A stretch of 64,000 nt of DNA from assembly GCF_900700375.1 (NCBI RefSeq), contig NC_041709.1:31351515-31415514 (forward strand). The letters run 5' to 3'. This stretch comes from Denticeps clupeoides. Lineage: Eukaryota; Chordata; Actinopteri; Clupeiformes; Denticipitidae. The position numbers were made by a program, and so were the translations under genes. Shown piece after piece: positions 1 through 24,400 of the stretch. The first letter of the stretch is position 1. Each line of letters opens with the position of its first letter. The notes below the pieces were generated by a model. That model had not been told where the DNA came from. It saw nothing but the letters and a program-made list of their open reading frames with translations, and did not search any database.

Positions 1-93
1 TTTCCCACACAAGTTTCACAATGAGTCACAATTAAATGTAACAAATTAATAACAATATATATAATTGTTTCATAATTGTGATTACATGTATTA

Positions 94-163
<70 letters not shown>

Positions 164-182
164 TTTTAAAAGTATCAGCTTT
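1..182. repeat. CT/AT compound microsatellite in GGA-family intron
   Basis: A (CT)n run at about 96-130 passes directly into an (AT)n run to about 160. It lies in what should be the intron before the first visible exon of the GGA-like gene. Nothing else is recognisable in this stretch. Confidence 0.9.
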
Positions 183-242
183 ACATGATCTGTGTGAAAT
201 CTGACTGCTGCTATGAAAATGTCTGTCATCTGTGCATCACAG

Positions 243-931
243 GCCCGCTTGAACCCATCACAGTCTACGACCGTTGGGGCATTCACGTGTCGCTGCACTT
301 CTGCTGCGACAGCCCACAGTCCCCCCCGGGCGTCGCTGTCTTCGTCACTTCCGCGGTGAACACGTCAGCACTTCCTGTTTTGGATGTTGTCTTCCAAGCT
401 GCTGTTCCCAAGGTAGTGATTGAATCAGCCAACCAGCTAAATAACGTGGATCTAACGTGTTCTCTCATTGTGGTGAACTGTTCACATTTTTTTCCCATCA
501 CTTCGTCACCCATCACATGAGTATCTGACTTCCTCTTTCCCTTAATTTAAAAAAAAAAAAAAAAAAACTATCATGCTTTCATTTTCAGAGTATGACTGTG
601 AAGCTGCAGCCTGCAACAGGGAAGGATCTCCCGCCGTACAACCCCATACTGCCCCCTGCATCCATATCGCAGATAATGCTTCTGGCCAATCCGGTCCGGG
701 TAAGACTCCCAACACACAGAATGTCTCATTACTGACCTTTCTCAGATTAATGCCATCAGCCATTCATACATGGCAGATCTATGTGAAAGTCTTGTAAAGC
801 GGTTGTCTTGCGTTCCCTAGGCTCCAGTGCGTCTGAGATACAAGTTGATGTTCATGCACGGTGACCAGAAGATCAGTGAGTTGGGGGAGATCGACCACTT
901 CCCAGAGTGGGGCTCCTGGTCCAGGTCGTGA
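243..931 (+). CDS. GGA-family Golgi clathrin adaptor, C-terminal GAE (ear) domain exons (5' part outside window)
   Basis: Three terminal exons are visible: 243-412, 589-699 and 821-931, with the stop at 929-931. All have GT-AG borders and the frame runs through (the first visible codon is split; the later exons start in frame 0). The peptide begins PLEPITVYDRWGIHVSLHF and continues through VFQAAVPK, the MTVKLQPATGKDLPPYNPILP stretch, SISQIMLLANPV, VRLRYKLMF and DHFPEWGSW. This is the gamma-ear fold found at the end of GGA proteins, which binds accessory factors with short acidic-phenylalanine peptides during trans-Golgi to endosome transport. VHS, GAT and hinge exons would lie left of the window. 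The usual GGA block DVLVVVVSMLNTAPLPV is here VFVTSAVNTSALPVLDV, so the copy is somewhat divergent. A gamma-adaptin ear is less likely because the LQPATGKDLPPYNPI segment is GGA-like. Which GGA paralogue it is cannot be decided. Confidence 0.85.
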
Positions 932-2738
932 CCCTGGGAAAATGCCCTGAATCTGAGACTTTTATGTGGATTCATGCGACTGCTGAGCCAAAGAAAACAA
1001 AAGCCATAGGCATTTGTTTGCATGACCGTGCTTTACTGAATTTGAGATAAAAGGCTTTTTTTTTTTTTTTTTTTTAGAATAAGAAAAGCTTTTATTTTTA
1101 CAACAAATTATTATGGTCAAGTTAAGGATCAGGAATAATGTTGCATATTTGTACATTAATGGTACCTTAAATATGTTGCATGATATTGGCATTAGTGAAA
1201 GTGACAGATGGAAGGTACTGGTTATTTTTATATATTATTTATCTAGTCAAGTGTGTTTGAAATACTGCTGATGCCCTGATGTTCCTGACACCAATGTTCT
1301 CTAGCCAGTGTCTGAAAATAGTGTTCAAGCATGAACAAGATGATGTCCATTTTGATCGGAACTGAACTGAATGAAATGATGGCATATATTTTTGTATTGT
1401 TCATAAGTTAAACATCATTTATCTGGAAAGGTACCGCCACCAGGTGTATTGTTTATTGCAGGCAGCGATGCAGCCCGAGACATGAGCCATGCCAAAACTT
1501 TCACTGGCCAATAAAAAAAAGAGGGCATTTAGCTTGATATTTTACCTTGCTTCAGACATCAGTGATTTAATCAAGTAGGGGACTGATTTCGGGGGACTGA
1601 GCTAATCAAGACCACGCTGACTTTATCCCGTCGTCAAAAGGACTGACATGATCACTTCACTCTTTATGTAGCGATGGGAGTCAGTGGAGTTCAGATAAAT
1701 ACGGTAGGTACATTATTACATGAAGGTTGTTCTTTTGGTGCTGCTATTACACGGTGGTGGTGGTTAATAAGGAGCAACAATCTTGTTGAGGTGATGCATA
1801 TTCAAATGTCCCACCAGCAGGCACTTCCAGATGAGATTTGTACAGCTTCAGCGCACAAAACTGCTTTAGAGCAATACTTTTATTGTCATATTATTACCCC
1901 ATCTTGTTTGACAAGTTAAATACATGAACATGGTACACGTGAGACAAACATAGGACTCCTAAAGTGCCAATCAAAACTCAGACTGGAAACAAGGGGTGGA
2001 AGTGGGGGATGATGGGTACCCCGCCAATCCCACGTTACATTGCTTCAGAATGGCCCCGGAGGCCGGAGGGAGGGGGGCCTGTTTCTCCCGTTTTTCTTTT
2101 CCGACAAAAATGGAAGAAAAAAAACGTTCCAGGAGAGCAGAGTCCACATGGGTGTACACACAATGTTTACACGCATACACACACACACACATATATATAA
2201 ATATATATACACACACACACCTGAATGTGTTTCAAGTGCAGGGTCATTAAATTGTCTCTTTTTTTTTTTTTTTTGTTCCATGCGTGATCCAGTATATCGT
2301 TGAAAAATGTTGTAAGTGCTACAAAAGCCACGGTAAAATCAGCTTCCTCTGTATCGCCGTACAGACATCTGGCAGTGGTAGATATACAGATGCGGGTTGA
2401 TTGCCACTTCCTGTCACCAAAAAAAACCCACTTCCGGTTTCTGCATGCTGAGCACAAATGCCTCCGTTACGGTGTTACGTAAGCCCCGTAAAAACACTTA
2501 AAATTCCACCGGCGCTGCTCAGGAATGGATAAGGGAATACATGTTGGCAGGTAAACTCCTCTTGCGGCAATACTGGCCACGCCCACTGTCCTTAAAAAGA
2601 TCAGCTACAACCAAAGAGAAGTAGAGGACGGATTAAGGATATTTTTGACGTACTCTATATGTTTGTTATGAGCAGATTGCGGATTTTCTTGGTTTACCTC
2701 TGTTTTTCCATTTAAAAGTCTTGTCTTTAGAGGTCCTC
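932..2738. other. Intergenic region between the GGA-like gene and pde4a; no gene seen
   Basis: This is the 3' flank of the GGA-like gene (plus) and of pde4a (minus), so the two genes converge. It holds a poly-T tract near 1056-1075, a CA/TA compound microsatellite at about 2178-2220, a poly-T at 2260-2274 and otherwise unique AT-rich sequence. No coding exon with supported splice sites was found; the short open frames at 1674-1919 and 1964-2303 have no recognisable similarity. Confidence 0.6.
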
Positions 2739-15477
<12,739 letters not shown>

Positions 15478-15839
15478 CCTGATTGGCTGGTTCTTGGCTC
15501 CGGAGCGAACCGGAGTAGAACCCAGGCAGCAGAGCAGGTGGAGAGCCAGGTCAAACAGGGTCACGCCAGGGTGGAACCGTGGGTCACGCCGGATCAGGCC
15601 CACACCCCCATTTGCCCCCACTTTTCCCAGGCAGGCCGGGGACAAGCAGCGCCGTTTCCGAGGCGGTGGGGGCCCTGGCCGGGTCCGACGGTCGATCTTG
15701 GCGCCTCTCCCTTGAGTGACAGGTTATTCCAGTTGTCCTCGCTCAGTAAGCCCTGGCCTGATTGGTTATTCGAGCAGCCATGCCGGCGCTGGGTACTGCT
15801 GTAAAGCATGAATTGTAATCCTGGCTTGGATTGGTTGAT

Positions 15840-16660
15840 TGGTCCAGCGTGGTGGTGCCGAGAGCAGAATGGACGAGTGCGGTAGTCAGAACCTAGAAAT
15901 CCCCCCCAAAAAAGCAGACGATGACTGTACAGGAGACGAATCCTCCGCACTAAGACGCGAGGCTGCTGTAACAGGCGGAGGACCTGTTCGGGGTCATGTT
16001 GTCAAATCCGGGCGCGACGCCTGGACAGTCACGCGTCCCCGCTGCAGGCAACGCCGCCGCCGTCGTCGCCGTACCGATAGTCACGCGTGTCACGTAAATG
16101 AACGGGCGACGTTCAAAAAAAAAAAAAAGGAAATCAAAAATCAATGGAGGCAGCTCGAGACGAGAGACGCACGCACGCACGCAGAGCAAAAAAAAATACA
16201 AATCAAGCCGTACCGAGATCATCGGTCGCGTGAATGTGCGCGGTTAACAAAAGACTATAAAAAAACTATAAAAATATATATATATATATCCCACGTCGCA
16301 CCGCCATCCATGCCCGAGACGCAGCGATCATGCGGGGCTTCTGCACCCCCGTCCACGCGCGCGCGCGCACACGACCGCAGAGACGCGCGCGCGCCCGTCG
16401 CCGACGTCCGGTGCGCGCGGCCCCGCGCCAGGTGCGCCGCTCACCTTGCGGGGTCGCGGCCGTCCGCGCTGCGGAGGAGCTCCGGGAAGATCCGCTGCGC
16501 CCCCTCCGTACGGCCTACTATCATCCCCGCTCCCCCCCCCCCCCACACACACACACACACACCTCCGCCAGTGAGTCCGGGCTTCATCACCACACATCTC
16601 CGGGGTGATGCCGAGAGATCCACCGGAAACGAGCTACTGTTAAACACCGGGGGAAATCAC
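15840..16660 (-). promoter_or_regulatory. pde4a: GC/CpG-rich presumed promoter and 5' leader of pde4a
   Basis: The interval is much richer in CpG than its surroundings (for example GCGCGCGCGC near 16357 and 16390). It lies 0.4-1.2 kb upstream of the first coding exon. On the minus strand a good donor, CCGCAAG|GTGAGC, occurs at about 16446, compatible with a noncoding or alternative first exon. No TATA box was identified. The plus-strand open frame at 15839-16669 is explained by base composition. Confidence 0.5.
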
Positions 16661-16933
16661 ACTGAATAAAGTCGACAATTCAAACCAATTAAAAAAAAAA
16701 AAAAAAAGAAACAAACACGTTTTTTTTTAAGCACAGCAGAACTTTACTTCGACAAGCACACAAGTCCTCCTAAAAAAAAAAAAGGGTTGGTTTACAGCTA
16801 AAAGTCATGACAATGTGAATTGTGTTGGGTACCAGGTCATAGTCTCTCCCTGCAGCTTTTTAAAACCAAGACGCATCGCATTACACAGACAAAAACAATA
16901 AACTCCCACCTTCCTACACATTCTTTATGTATA

Positions 16934-16938
<5 letters not shown>

Positions 16939-16980
<42 letters not shown>
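16939..16980. repeat. (AT)n microsatellite downstream of cdc37
   Basis: An (AT)n run followed by poly-A, in the 16.66-17.27 kb interval between the pde4a promoter and the cdc37 stop. That interval shows no other recognisable feature and probably holds the cdc37 3' UTR. Confidence 0.85.
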
Positions 16981-16982
<2 letters not shown>

Positions 16983-17275
16983 AAAAGGTCATGTTGCACA
17001 GCGAGCGTGCACAGCCGTTCTAACGGAAAGGTGAAGCAGGGTAATGGGGGGGTAGCCATGCAGGATAAAAGGGTTTATGGGTAAACGGGCATACAGTTCA
17101 GGGAGAGTGTGTGCTGAAAAGCTGATAAATCACATCCCTTCAACCGCCATCCTAAAGAGAAAAGGCCACGCCAAGTCCTGTCATGGGGTGGGGAAGTAGA
17201 GGAAGTGGACGCGACTCTGGTGTGAGCTGGCTGGAAGGGTGGCGAGGGGTCTGCATCGGGGGTGGCGGCAGGGTG

Positions 17276-20200
17276 TCATTTCTCTTCATTCCCTCCTTCT
17301 GCAGTTTCTTTCTTCAACTCTTCATACTTTGGCTCTTCGTCCTTCTCGGCCTCTTTGTCTCCGTCGTCATCGGTCCGCGAGTTGGGCACCCAAAGGCCTG
17401 ACTCGATGCACCTCTTCATGTGGTACTTTGCCTCCTGAAAGGCGAATGGAAAGAAGATCTAAGCATCTGTCGTGAAACCGCCAAGTCGGCTCGCGCGCGC
17501 ACTTACCGTCGGGTCCATTTTGCTGATTGTGTCCTGCAGCATCTGAATGTCCTTTTCGTCAAAGCATTTCTTCATCTCCTGCAAACGGGACATGAGGTCG
17601 GAGATCAAGCAAAGGCAGCTACAGACGCGTCTTCAGGCTATCCCGCACTAAAAAGCCCCGAGGAAGTGGAAAATATGCAGTAACTGACTTTCATTACAGT
17701 TCAAGATTAAATGTCACAGATGACGAAGGAGACGGCAACTTTAGTGGGTTCCTCCAGAGAAGGGGTTCAAAACTCGTGGCCCTCACTTTTGCAGCACGGC
17801 GATAACACACAAACTACAGGTCCCACAATGCAGTGCGTCAGTTGCCTTGCCGCACACAATCTTTAAACTGCAGCTGAATCCGTGGGTCGTGAAGCAGCTC
17901 AAAATTCTAGTTTTCATGCTTCAAAGTGGCCGATGCACCGTGCAAACTGTTTATCAGCCAAGCGCGCACAGCATTATGGGATCTGTAGTTTGTTTGAGAT
18001 CAGCGAGCCATATCGGCAGGCCATAGTAATAGATCTATATAACCAGAGGGTCCACATGGACGCAAACCTTGCACTCTGCCTCTAGGTGGCACTGGTTCCA
18101 TATCAAATCCTACCACCGCTTACCTCGGGCAGGGTCTCGAACACGTCCACGGGGTCCAGCCCCCCCGGGCCCAGCCGCTTCTGCCGCTCTTCCTCCTCGT
18201 ACTCCTTCATGGCTTTCTCAATGCGGATCTTGGCCCGACCACGCACGCGCCCTTTAAACGACTCCAGCTCGTCGTTGAAGGCATCCTGGTACTGCTGGTC
18301 TGCTGTCTGGAGGAGGTAAAAAAAACTAAACATTACATCACAGTCGTGGTCCTCCATCTGGCTTATTACGAATCTAGAAAATCTGGGTGATCATACGATA
18401 AACAGGGTTCTCACACATTTTTACAGAAGGATTTCCAAGGCAAATTATAATGACCACGTGTTCTCTGAAAACAGACACGAAAAGTCAAATTTACCAGAAA
18501 CTTGTTCAACACTGAAAAACCTGAAACGCCCATCGTGTTCCGGCAAACAGCTCGCGCCCTTTAATTACGTTCGCGAGCGAATCCTTTCTGTTCCATGCAA
18601 ACTTCCTATTGCGTGGAGTAAAAATGTTTTTTACGTAGCACCGTAGTTTCATTTCACCGTGTACGGTGTGACGTGCATGGAGCTGAAATTCCGATAAATC
18701 TCACTGAGCAGCCACAAATAGAAAGAAAAGCTCTCCTGCTCTCGGCTGAGAGCGAAGTGACTGCAGCACAGCGCGCGGTGACAACAACGGAATGTGTCCT
18801 CTGCTTTTAGCCGTCGGCCTCGGGTGGGCAGGGGGCAGCCGGGTACCTTGATCTTCGTGAAGAACTGGCGGAAGCAGCCCCGGGGGTCGACCTTGAGGCT
18901 CTTGGCCAGCTCCAGGATGAACTGCATGACTATGGTCTGGTGGGCCACTTGCTCCATCAGCGCGTGTTTCTGTGCACCACAGGAGAGGGGACGGCGTCAG
19001 TCACTCGCTCGTCCCCCGGTCCGTCCAGGGGGACCTGCCCAGAACTCACCTCCTCCACTTCCAAATCAATGCACATGATCACCAGGTAGTTGGCCGTCTC
19101 CTCGCACACCAGGTGAGAGTGGTCAGACAGATACTTCTGGCTGTCGTCCCAGCGGTGCAGCATACCTGGGACAAAGCGGGACGCGCCGCCGGTTAACTGC
19201 GGCCGGGCAACGCGGCTTCGGCCGCCCGGCCGCGAATGAGCTCACCAAAGTGTTTGATCTGCTTCTCGTGCTTCTCCACGAACGTCTTGTGTTTCTCCTC
19301 CTTCTCCTCCTCGGTCTCCTCCTTCGCGTCTGGCTTCACGTTCAGGACGCTCTGAAAAGAGGCGCGAGAGCGGCGTGAGGTCCCGCGCACGGCCCGGGAG
19401 ACGCGGGCCAACCGAGACTCACCTTGCTGAAGCCTTCTTTGCTGAGCGTGTCCACGTTCCAGGGCATCTTCTTCTCGTCTTTCTGGTGCTCCTCCAGCGT
19501 CTTCTCGCACGACTTCTCCTCCTTCTTCAGCTTCTTCTCCTCCTGCTGCGCCTTCAGCAGCGCCGCCTTGGCCTCATCGGTGGTCTGTCCCTGCAACTCC
19601 CGGACCCTGCGCTGGGCATCGGCCAGCTTCTTCTTACTCTCCATCAGGGTTTTCTCCAGCTCCTCCCCCTTCTTCTGAAAGGCTTCCATGCGCTCCATTC
19701 TGGCCTGAGAATCGGGAGAGACATATTATAAAAAACATTACAACGCTCTCCGAACGCTACCGTGACATTCCCACCCCGGTCACCATCAGACGGGCCGACG
19801 TGGAGGACGTTCAGTTCTGCGTGTAGGGAAATGCTGACCATGTTCTACCACCCTGTAGCAGAGAGTATCATGGACAACCCCTCTCACCCCACACACGCCT
19901 CCCCGACGGAACGTCGGTGCACACGCGTCGCCTCGAAATGCAGATCTGAGCAGATCGAAATGCAGATCGTTCGACTCTTCGGCACTCCGTAGGTGATCTT
20001 CTCGGGATCAGCATCAACGTCCGGATTTTCATGGGACTGTATGCTGTGGTGGCCTAGCGGTTAAGGAAGTAATCAGAAGGTTGCCGGTTCGAATCCCGAG
20101 CCGCCAAGGTGCCACTGAGGTGCCACTGAGCAATTAATGTCACTTTACGACACCGGTCACAGTTATTTTATTTCATTTCGGCACTATTACTGCTGTTCTG

Positions 20201-20554
20201 TTCTCTGAGCGTGTTTTTAGGACTAAAGAATTTCGCTCCAGACTAATAAGGTTTTTTCTTTCGTGCTTGCTTTCTTATTAACCAGTTGGGACCACGACTG
20301 TTGCCGGACGTGCTAGAAGCTAACGACAGCTAAACCCGCACCAGCTTATCATCCTCATCCTCATCAGTAAGACGACGGCGCGCCGTCCACCAACAAAAGC
20401 AATAATATGTGCAATAATAATAGCAATAAGCAAGCGGCCAAAACGACACCTGGTGTCTCCATCGGAAGAGACTCGGCGTGTCGATGTTCGGGTGCGTGTC
20501 GTCCTCATCGTCGGACACCTCGATGTGGTCCCACACGCTGTAGTCGATCGGCAT
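17276..20554 (-). CDS. cdc37: Hsp90 co-chaperone Cdc37 (8 exons, 381 aa)
   Basis: Exons in coding order: 20554-20450, 19704-19423, 19351-19246, 19165-19050, 18969-18847, 18306-18124, 17578-17507, 17434-17276 (stop). Phases agree; the total is 1146 nt, close to the human 378 aa. The protein recruits protein kinases to Hsp90 in the cytosol. The N-terminus [19 protein letters not shown] keeps the CK2 site (Ser 14 here, Ser 13 in human), followed by a kinase-binding coiled coil (residues about 36-130). The Hsp90-binding core includes [10 protein letters not shown] (Met 166, equivalent to human Met 164) and [18 protein letters not shown] (Ala 206/Leu 207). The C-terminal domain is [10 protein letters not shown]-type, then [16 protein letters not shown], then GLWVPNS and a charged tail ending GGNEEK. 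The N-terminus has one extra residue relative to human. It lies tail-to-head between pde4a and the ICAM-like gene on the same strand. Confidence 0.97.
18757..18842 (-). mobile_element. SINE-A fragment abutting a cdc37 splice donor
   Basis: The sequence GAATGTGTCCTCTGCTTTTA and GGGCAGGGGGCAGCC matches the middle of SINE-A, with divergence. It ends about four bases from the cdc37 exon edge at 18847, just inside the intron. Confidence 0.65.
20048..20132 (+). mobile_element. SINE-A 5' fragment
   Basis: GGTGGCCTAGCGGTTAAGGA, TTGCCGGTTCGAATCCCG and the duplicated GGTGCCACTGA blocks are present; the 3' half is absent. It lies in cdc37 intron 1. Confidence 0.85.
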
Positions 20555-20800
20555 TTCCTTTCTCTTCCAAAAACGCGGCGACGACGCAGTCCGGGGGAAA
20601 AATCGCTCCGTCCAGCAGGAGAAACCAACGTCGGGCGCCAGACGCCTTCTGCCCACAAGTCTTTTCGAGAAAAACTCCTTCGCTTCCGTTTGAGGTGTGA
20701 CGCACAAACGTACGCGCCTCCGTGTTTGGTGACGTCATTCTGCTGCGACGTACGACGTCTTAACGGAAACGTTGTTTTAACGTTCATATAACGCTCGTGT
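20555..20800 (-). promoter_or_regulatory. cdc37: cdc37 upstream region with a CRE palindrome
   Basis: The 5' flank of cdc37 is CpG-rich and contains a perfect TGACGTCA at 20730-20737, about 180 bp upstream of the start codon. Use by CREB/ATF factors is inferred from the motif only. Confidence 0.4.
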
Positions 20801-21468
20801 AACTACAAAATGTATTGCATTTTTTTTAATCAACAAAGACAATATATTAAAACGAGGTTTCACATGTTCAACCAGCAGGTGGCGCGAACGGGCTACTTAA
20901 AAGAAACATTGTATTACACCGTGGTGCACTAACCCATATGGGAACATTAATACAAAACGCAAAAAAAAAAATACACAGACATGGCACCTGTGATCATGGA
21001 TCAGGTAATCGAAATATGTTTAATTGGCTTGTATATTACAATATATACAGTATCCTGGTCATTTTTATACTGCAAATGCAGATTCAGGATTCAGTTCGAC
21101 TGGTTCAAAAATATCACAATTCCTATGTTATTCTATATAATATTATTCAATGTTTATTCAATGTTTATATAACTTAGAGTTACAAAACAAAAAGAACAAT
21201 GGTATCTGAATTGATTGACCATGAACACGTTGTCAGCATATCTGATGTGCTTTTATCTGACAGTCCTGTAACTACATGCGTTAGATGCTGTAAAAATATT
21301 TGGGGACCAGTGTGGAACAGACTGAATTAACATAGTAAAACGACAGATGTAAAGAGAAATCTGCCGAAGCCTTGTTCACCCTTCCATCAGCGCTCGATAG
21401 TTCGGAAGTGTCTCAACAATGTCATTTCAAAATGCGTGGCATCCGCTGCTTTAAAGGCTGTCCTCGTC
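20800..21468. other. Intergenic region between the ICAM-like gene and cdc37
   Basis: AT-rich unique sequence covering the ICAM-like 3' flank; nothing recognisable. Short open frames at 20938-21177 have no supported splice context. Confidence 0.5.
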
Positions 21469-24400
21469 TCAAGCCACACATTTAATTTTGCGTGTAACAG
21501 CAATCAGGTCGTAAAAACCCGTCTTGTTCTCCTTGTGGTGTTTGCAGCACTTGACGATGGCGAAGATTGCGATCAAGAGCGCAACAGCGCTCACGACGGC
21601 ACAGATGATTGTTTTATAGTCAACTAATGTGGAGAAAGGAAATGAGATGTTAGAGTGACCACTGCACAGGCACACAGAACGGCTGAGGGAGACCACGGAA
21701 CCATCCGTCTCGCTCCACTAAAAACCGAACAGGTTTTACATCAACACAAGTGAGGACAGCTCAAGTCTTCTCCAGATCTCTAAGAAATGAAGCCCAATTC
21801 AAACGGAGATGCCTTTCCGGCAACCCAGTCACAAAAAGATGATTTCCCTCGTATCAATTTCGATTCGATTAGTCACATTTCGAACAATGAAGTCATATTT
21901 TAAAGGGTTGTTGGGCTGGCAGGTGGCACCTTGCAATAAAGAAGGAAAGAAGTCCGGCTTACCCACGACCTGTACCGTTCTTCTGATCACTGCTAGGCCC
22001 ACCGGGTTGCTGACAATGCATTCGTAGTCTCCCTGGTCGGCGAACTGGACCGACGCAACTTTGAGGACGCTGTTGGTCTCGCTGAGGTTCCTGCCGTTGT
22101 GCGTCCATCTACGCTCAGGCTGAGGGTTACTGTCTGCAGCGCACGGCAGCTCCATGGAGGCACCTTGTACTACAGTTACATTACTGGCAGGGTTAGAAGA
22201 TCGGGGTGCGTCTGTAGGCAAAAGGGAGAAAAACCAGGATGTATCAGACTCAAGAAAAAGTACCTCATGAGAAAGAGACAAACGAAAAATGTTTTATCAC
22301 CATAAAATGTGTGGTGCAAATCAGGCAGACATAGTGGTGCACTTTAGATTATTTTAAATGATCTTTTTTTTTTATTTACAATTGTCAGTAATATTTAAAA
22401 CTTTTCATGGGATATCAGGCATATACATTAACATAAAATTATATAATGTGTAATGAATATAGCACATCTGAACGTTCAAAAGAAATTTCTAATATGAGAC
22501 AATTGGGGGCAGTGGTGGCCTAGAGGTTAAGGAAGCGGCCCCGTAATCAGAAGGTTGGGGGTTCGAATCCTGATCCGCCAAGGTGCCACTGAGGTGCCAC
22601 CGAGCAAAACACCGTCCCCACACACTGCTCCCTGGGCACCTGTCATGGCTGCCCACTGCTCACCAAGGGTGGTGGTTAAAAAAATATATATTTGAGTTCT
22701 CCAATTCTCATAAGATATAAGACAGCTGCTCAATGCATCACTATCTTTCTGGACATTAATAAAAAGTATCATCTGCCCCGCCATGAACAGCTTACCATTG
22801 TATTAATAAAGTGAAGTGATTGTCACATGTGATACACAGCAGCACAGCACACGATGCACACAGTGAAATTTGTCCTCTGCATTTAACCCATCACCCTGAG
22901 TGAACAGTGGGCGGCCATGACAGGCGCCCGGGGAGCAGTGTGTGGGGACGGTGCTTTGCTCAGTGGCACCTCAGTGGCACCTTGGCAGATCGGGATTCGA
23001 ACCGGCAACCTTCTGATTACGGGGCCGCTTCCTTAACCGCTAGGCCACCACTGCCCCTACTGTTCTAATCTAATGTTAGTTAGGCTGGGGTGTGATTCTG
23101 TGCCTTTCCCTGTTTCAAAAATCTTATACAATGCAGCTTTAATCTAAAACATCAACATGATACCATTTTTTTTTCTGGCTATATAGGCACTTACAGTACA
23201 CATCCATGGTCATGCTTTCTGATTGAACTTCAGGGATGGGTTGAAGCGGGTCGAGGTCCAACTTGGCCACACATCGGTACTGAACACCATCGTCCTCTTT
23301 ACTGGTTGTAAAGTTTTGTGTGTCTCTGACAGTCGCATTTTCGTTTTCTTTGCCCTCAACATGGAAATCGGAATAACTTGACGTCTTCAGCAGCTTTGCC
23401 CCTCTCAGCCATTCAATGGTGAGGAACTGAACCGGAGCCACCGACTCGACCTTACACTCCAGCTGGAACTCTTCTTTCTCCTTCAGTGGACCAGTGTGTT
23501 TTTTTAATTCCAGAGACACACTGTCTGGAGTCTCTGTTCAGAAATAAAACTGAATGTGAATGCAACAAAATTTTAAATGTCTTATATTCATACCAATGAC
23601 ATAAAAAAAATCTAACAATTTGCATTTACTCACTGTAAATGATAATACTGAGAGATATATTACACTGATGCTCCAATCCAGTGTAGTAGCACATTATAAC
23701 GTCCACGTTCCAGTTTGTGAGACTCTCCACGCTCCATTCAACATGTTGAACATTTTCTTTCCCCACATTTCCCGCTGGGGTCTCCCAGCCCATCAACTCT
23801 TCTACTTTATCAGAGCTGCAATTTGCGGAAGCTGGATCTCCGTATTTCACCACCAGGTTGTCGGGGTTCACGACTAGACTGCAGCTAGGAGGTTCTGTCC
23901 AAAAACACAAAAAGGCAATTGCATGATCAACATTTTTTTAAAAAATCATTCTTACCACACAGCACTTCAGATTTGACAATAATCAGCAATCGTGAACATT
24001 TTGTCCCTGTAACTACTGTTTACATTTACATTTATATTTACGGCATTTATCAGACGCCCTTATCCAGAGCGACTTACAATCAGTATTTACAGGGACAGTC
24101 CCCCCTGGAGCAACTTAGGGTTAAGTGTCTTGCTCAGGGACACAATGGTAGTAAGTGGGATTTGAACCTGGGTCTTCTGGTTCATAGGCGAGTGTGTAAC
24201 CCGCTCGGCTACTACCACCCACTGTTTGTAAGTTGACTTTGATAAGAGCACCTGCGAAATGGTGTAAATCTGAAATATTACATTTCTGGCATTTATCAGA
24301 TGCCCCTAATCCACACCGACACACAACCAGTAGTGACAGGCACAGTCCCCCTGGAGACACTCGGGGTTAAGTGTCTTGCTCAGGGACACAGTGGTAGTAA

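Noticed and set aside
15839-16669. 276-codon open frame on the plus strand
   Set aside because: It lies in the CpG-rich promoter region of pde4a on the opposite strand, has low-complexity Arg/His/Pro/Thr-rich content and no recognisable domain or splice context.
20048-20132. tRNA-like sequence with A and B boxes
   Set aside because: It matches the 5' region of the repeated SINE-A family rather than a functional tRNA. The cloverleaf arms are not maintained and the same head recurs in many copies.
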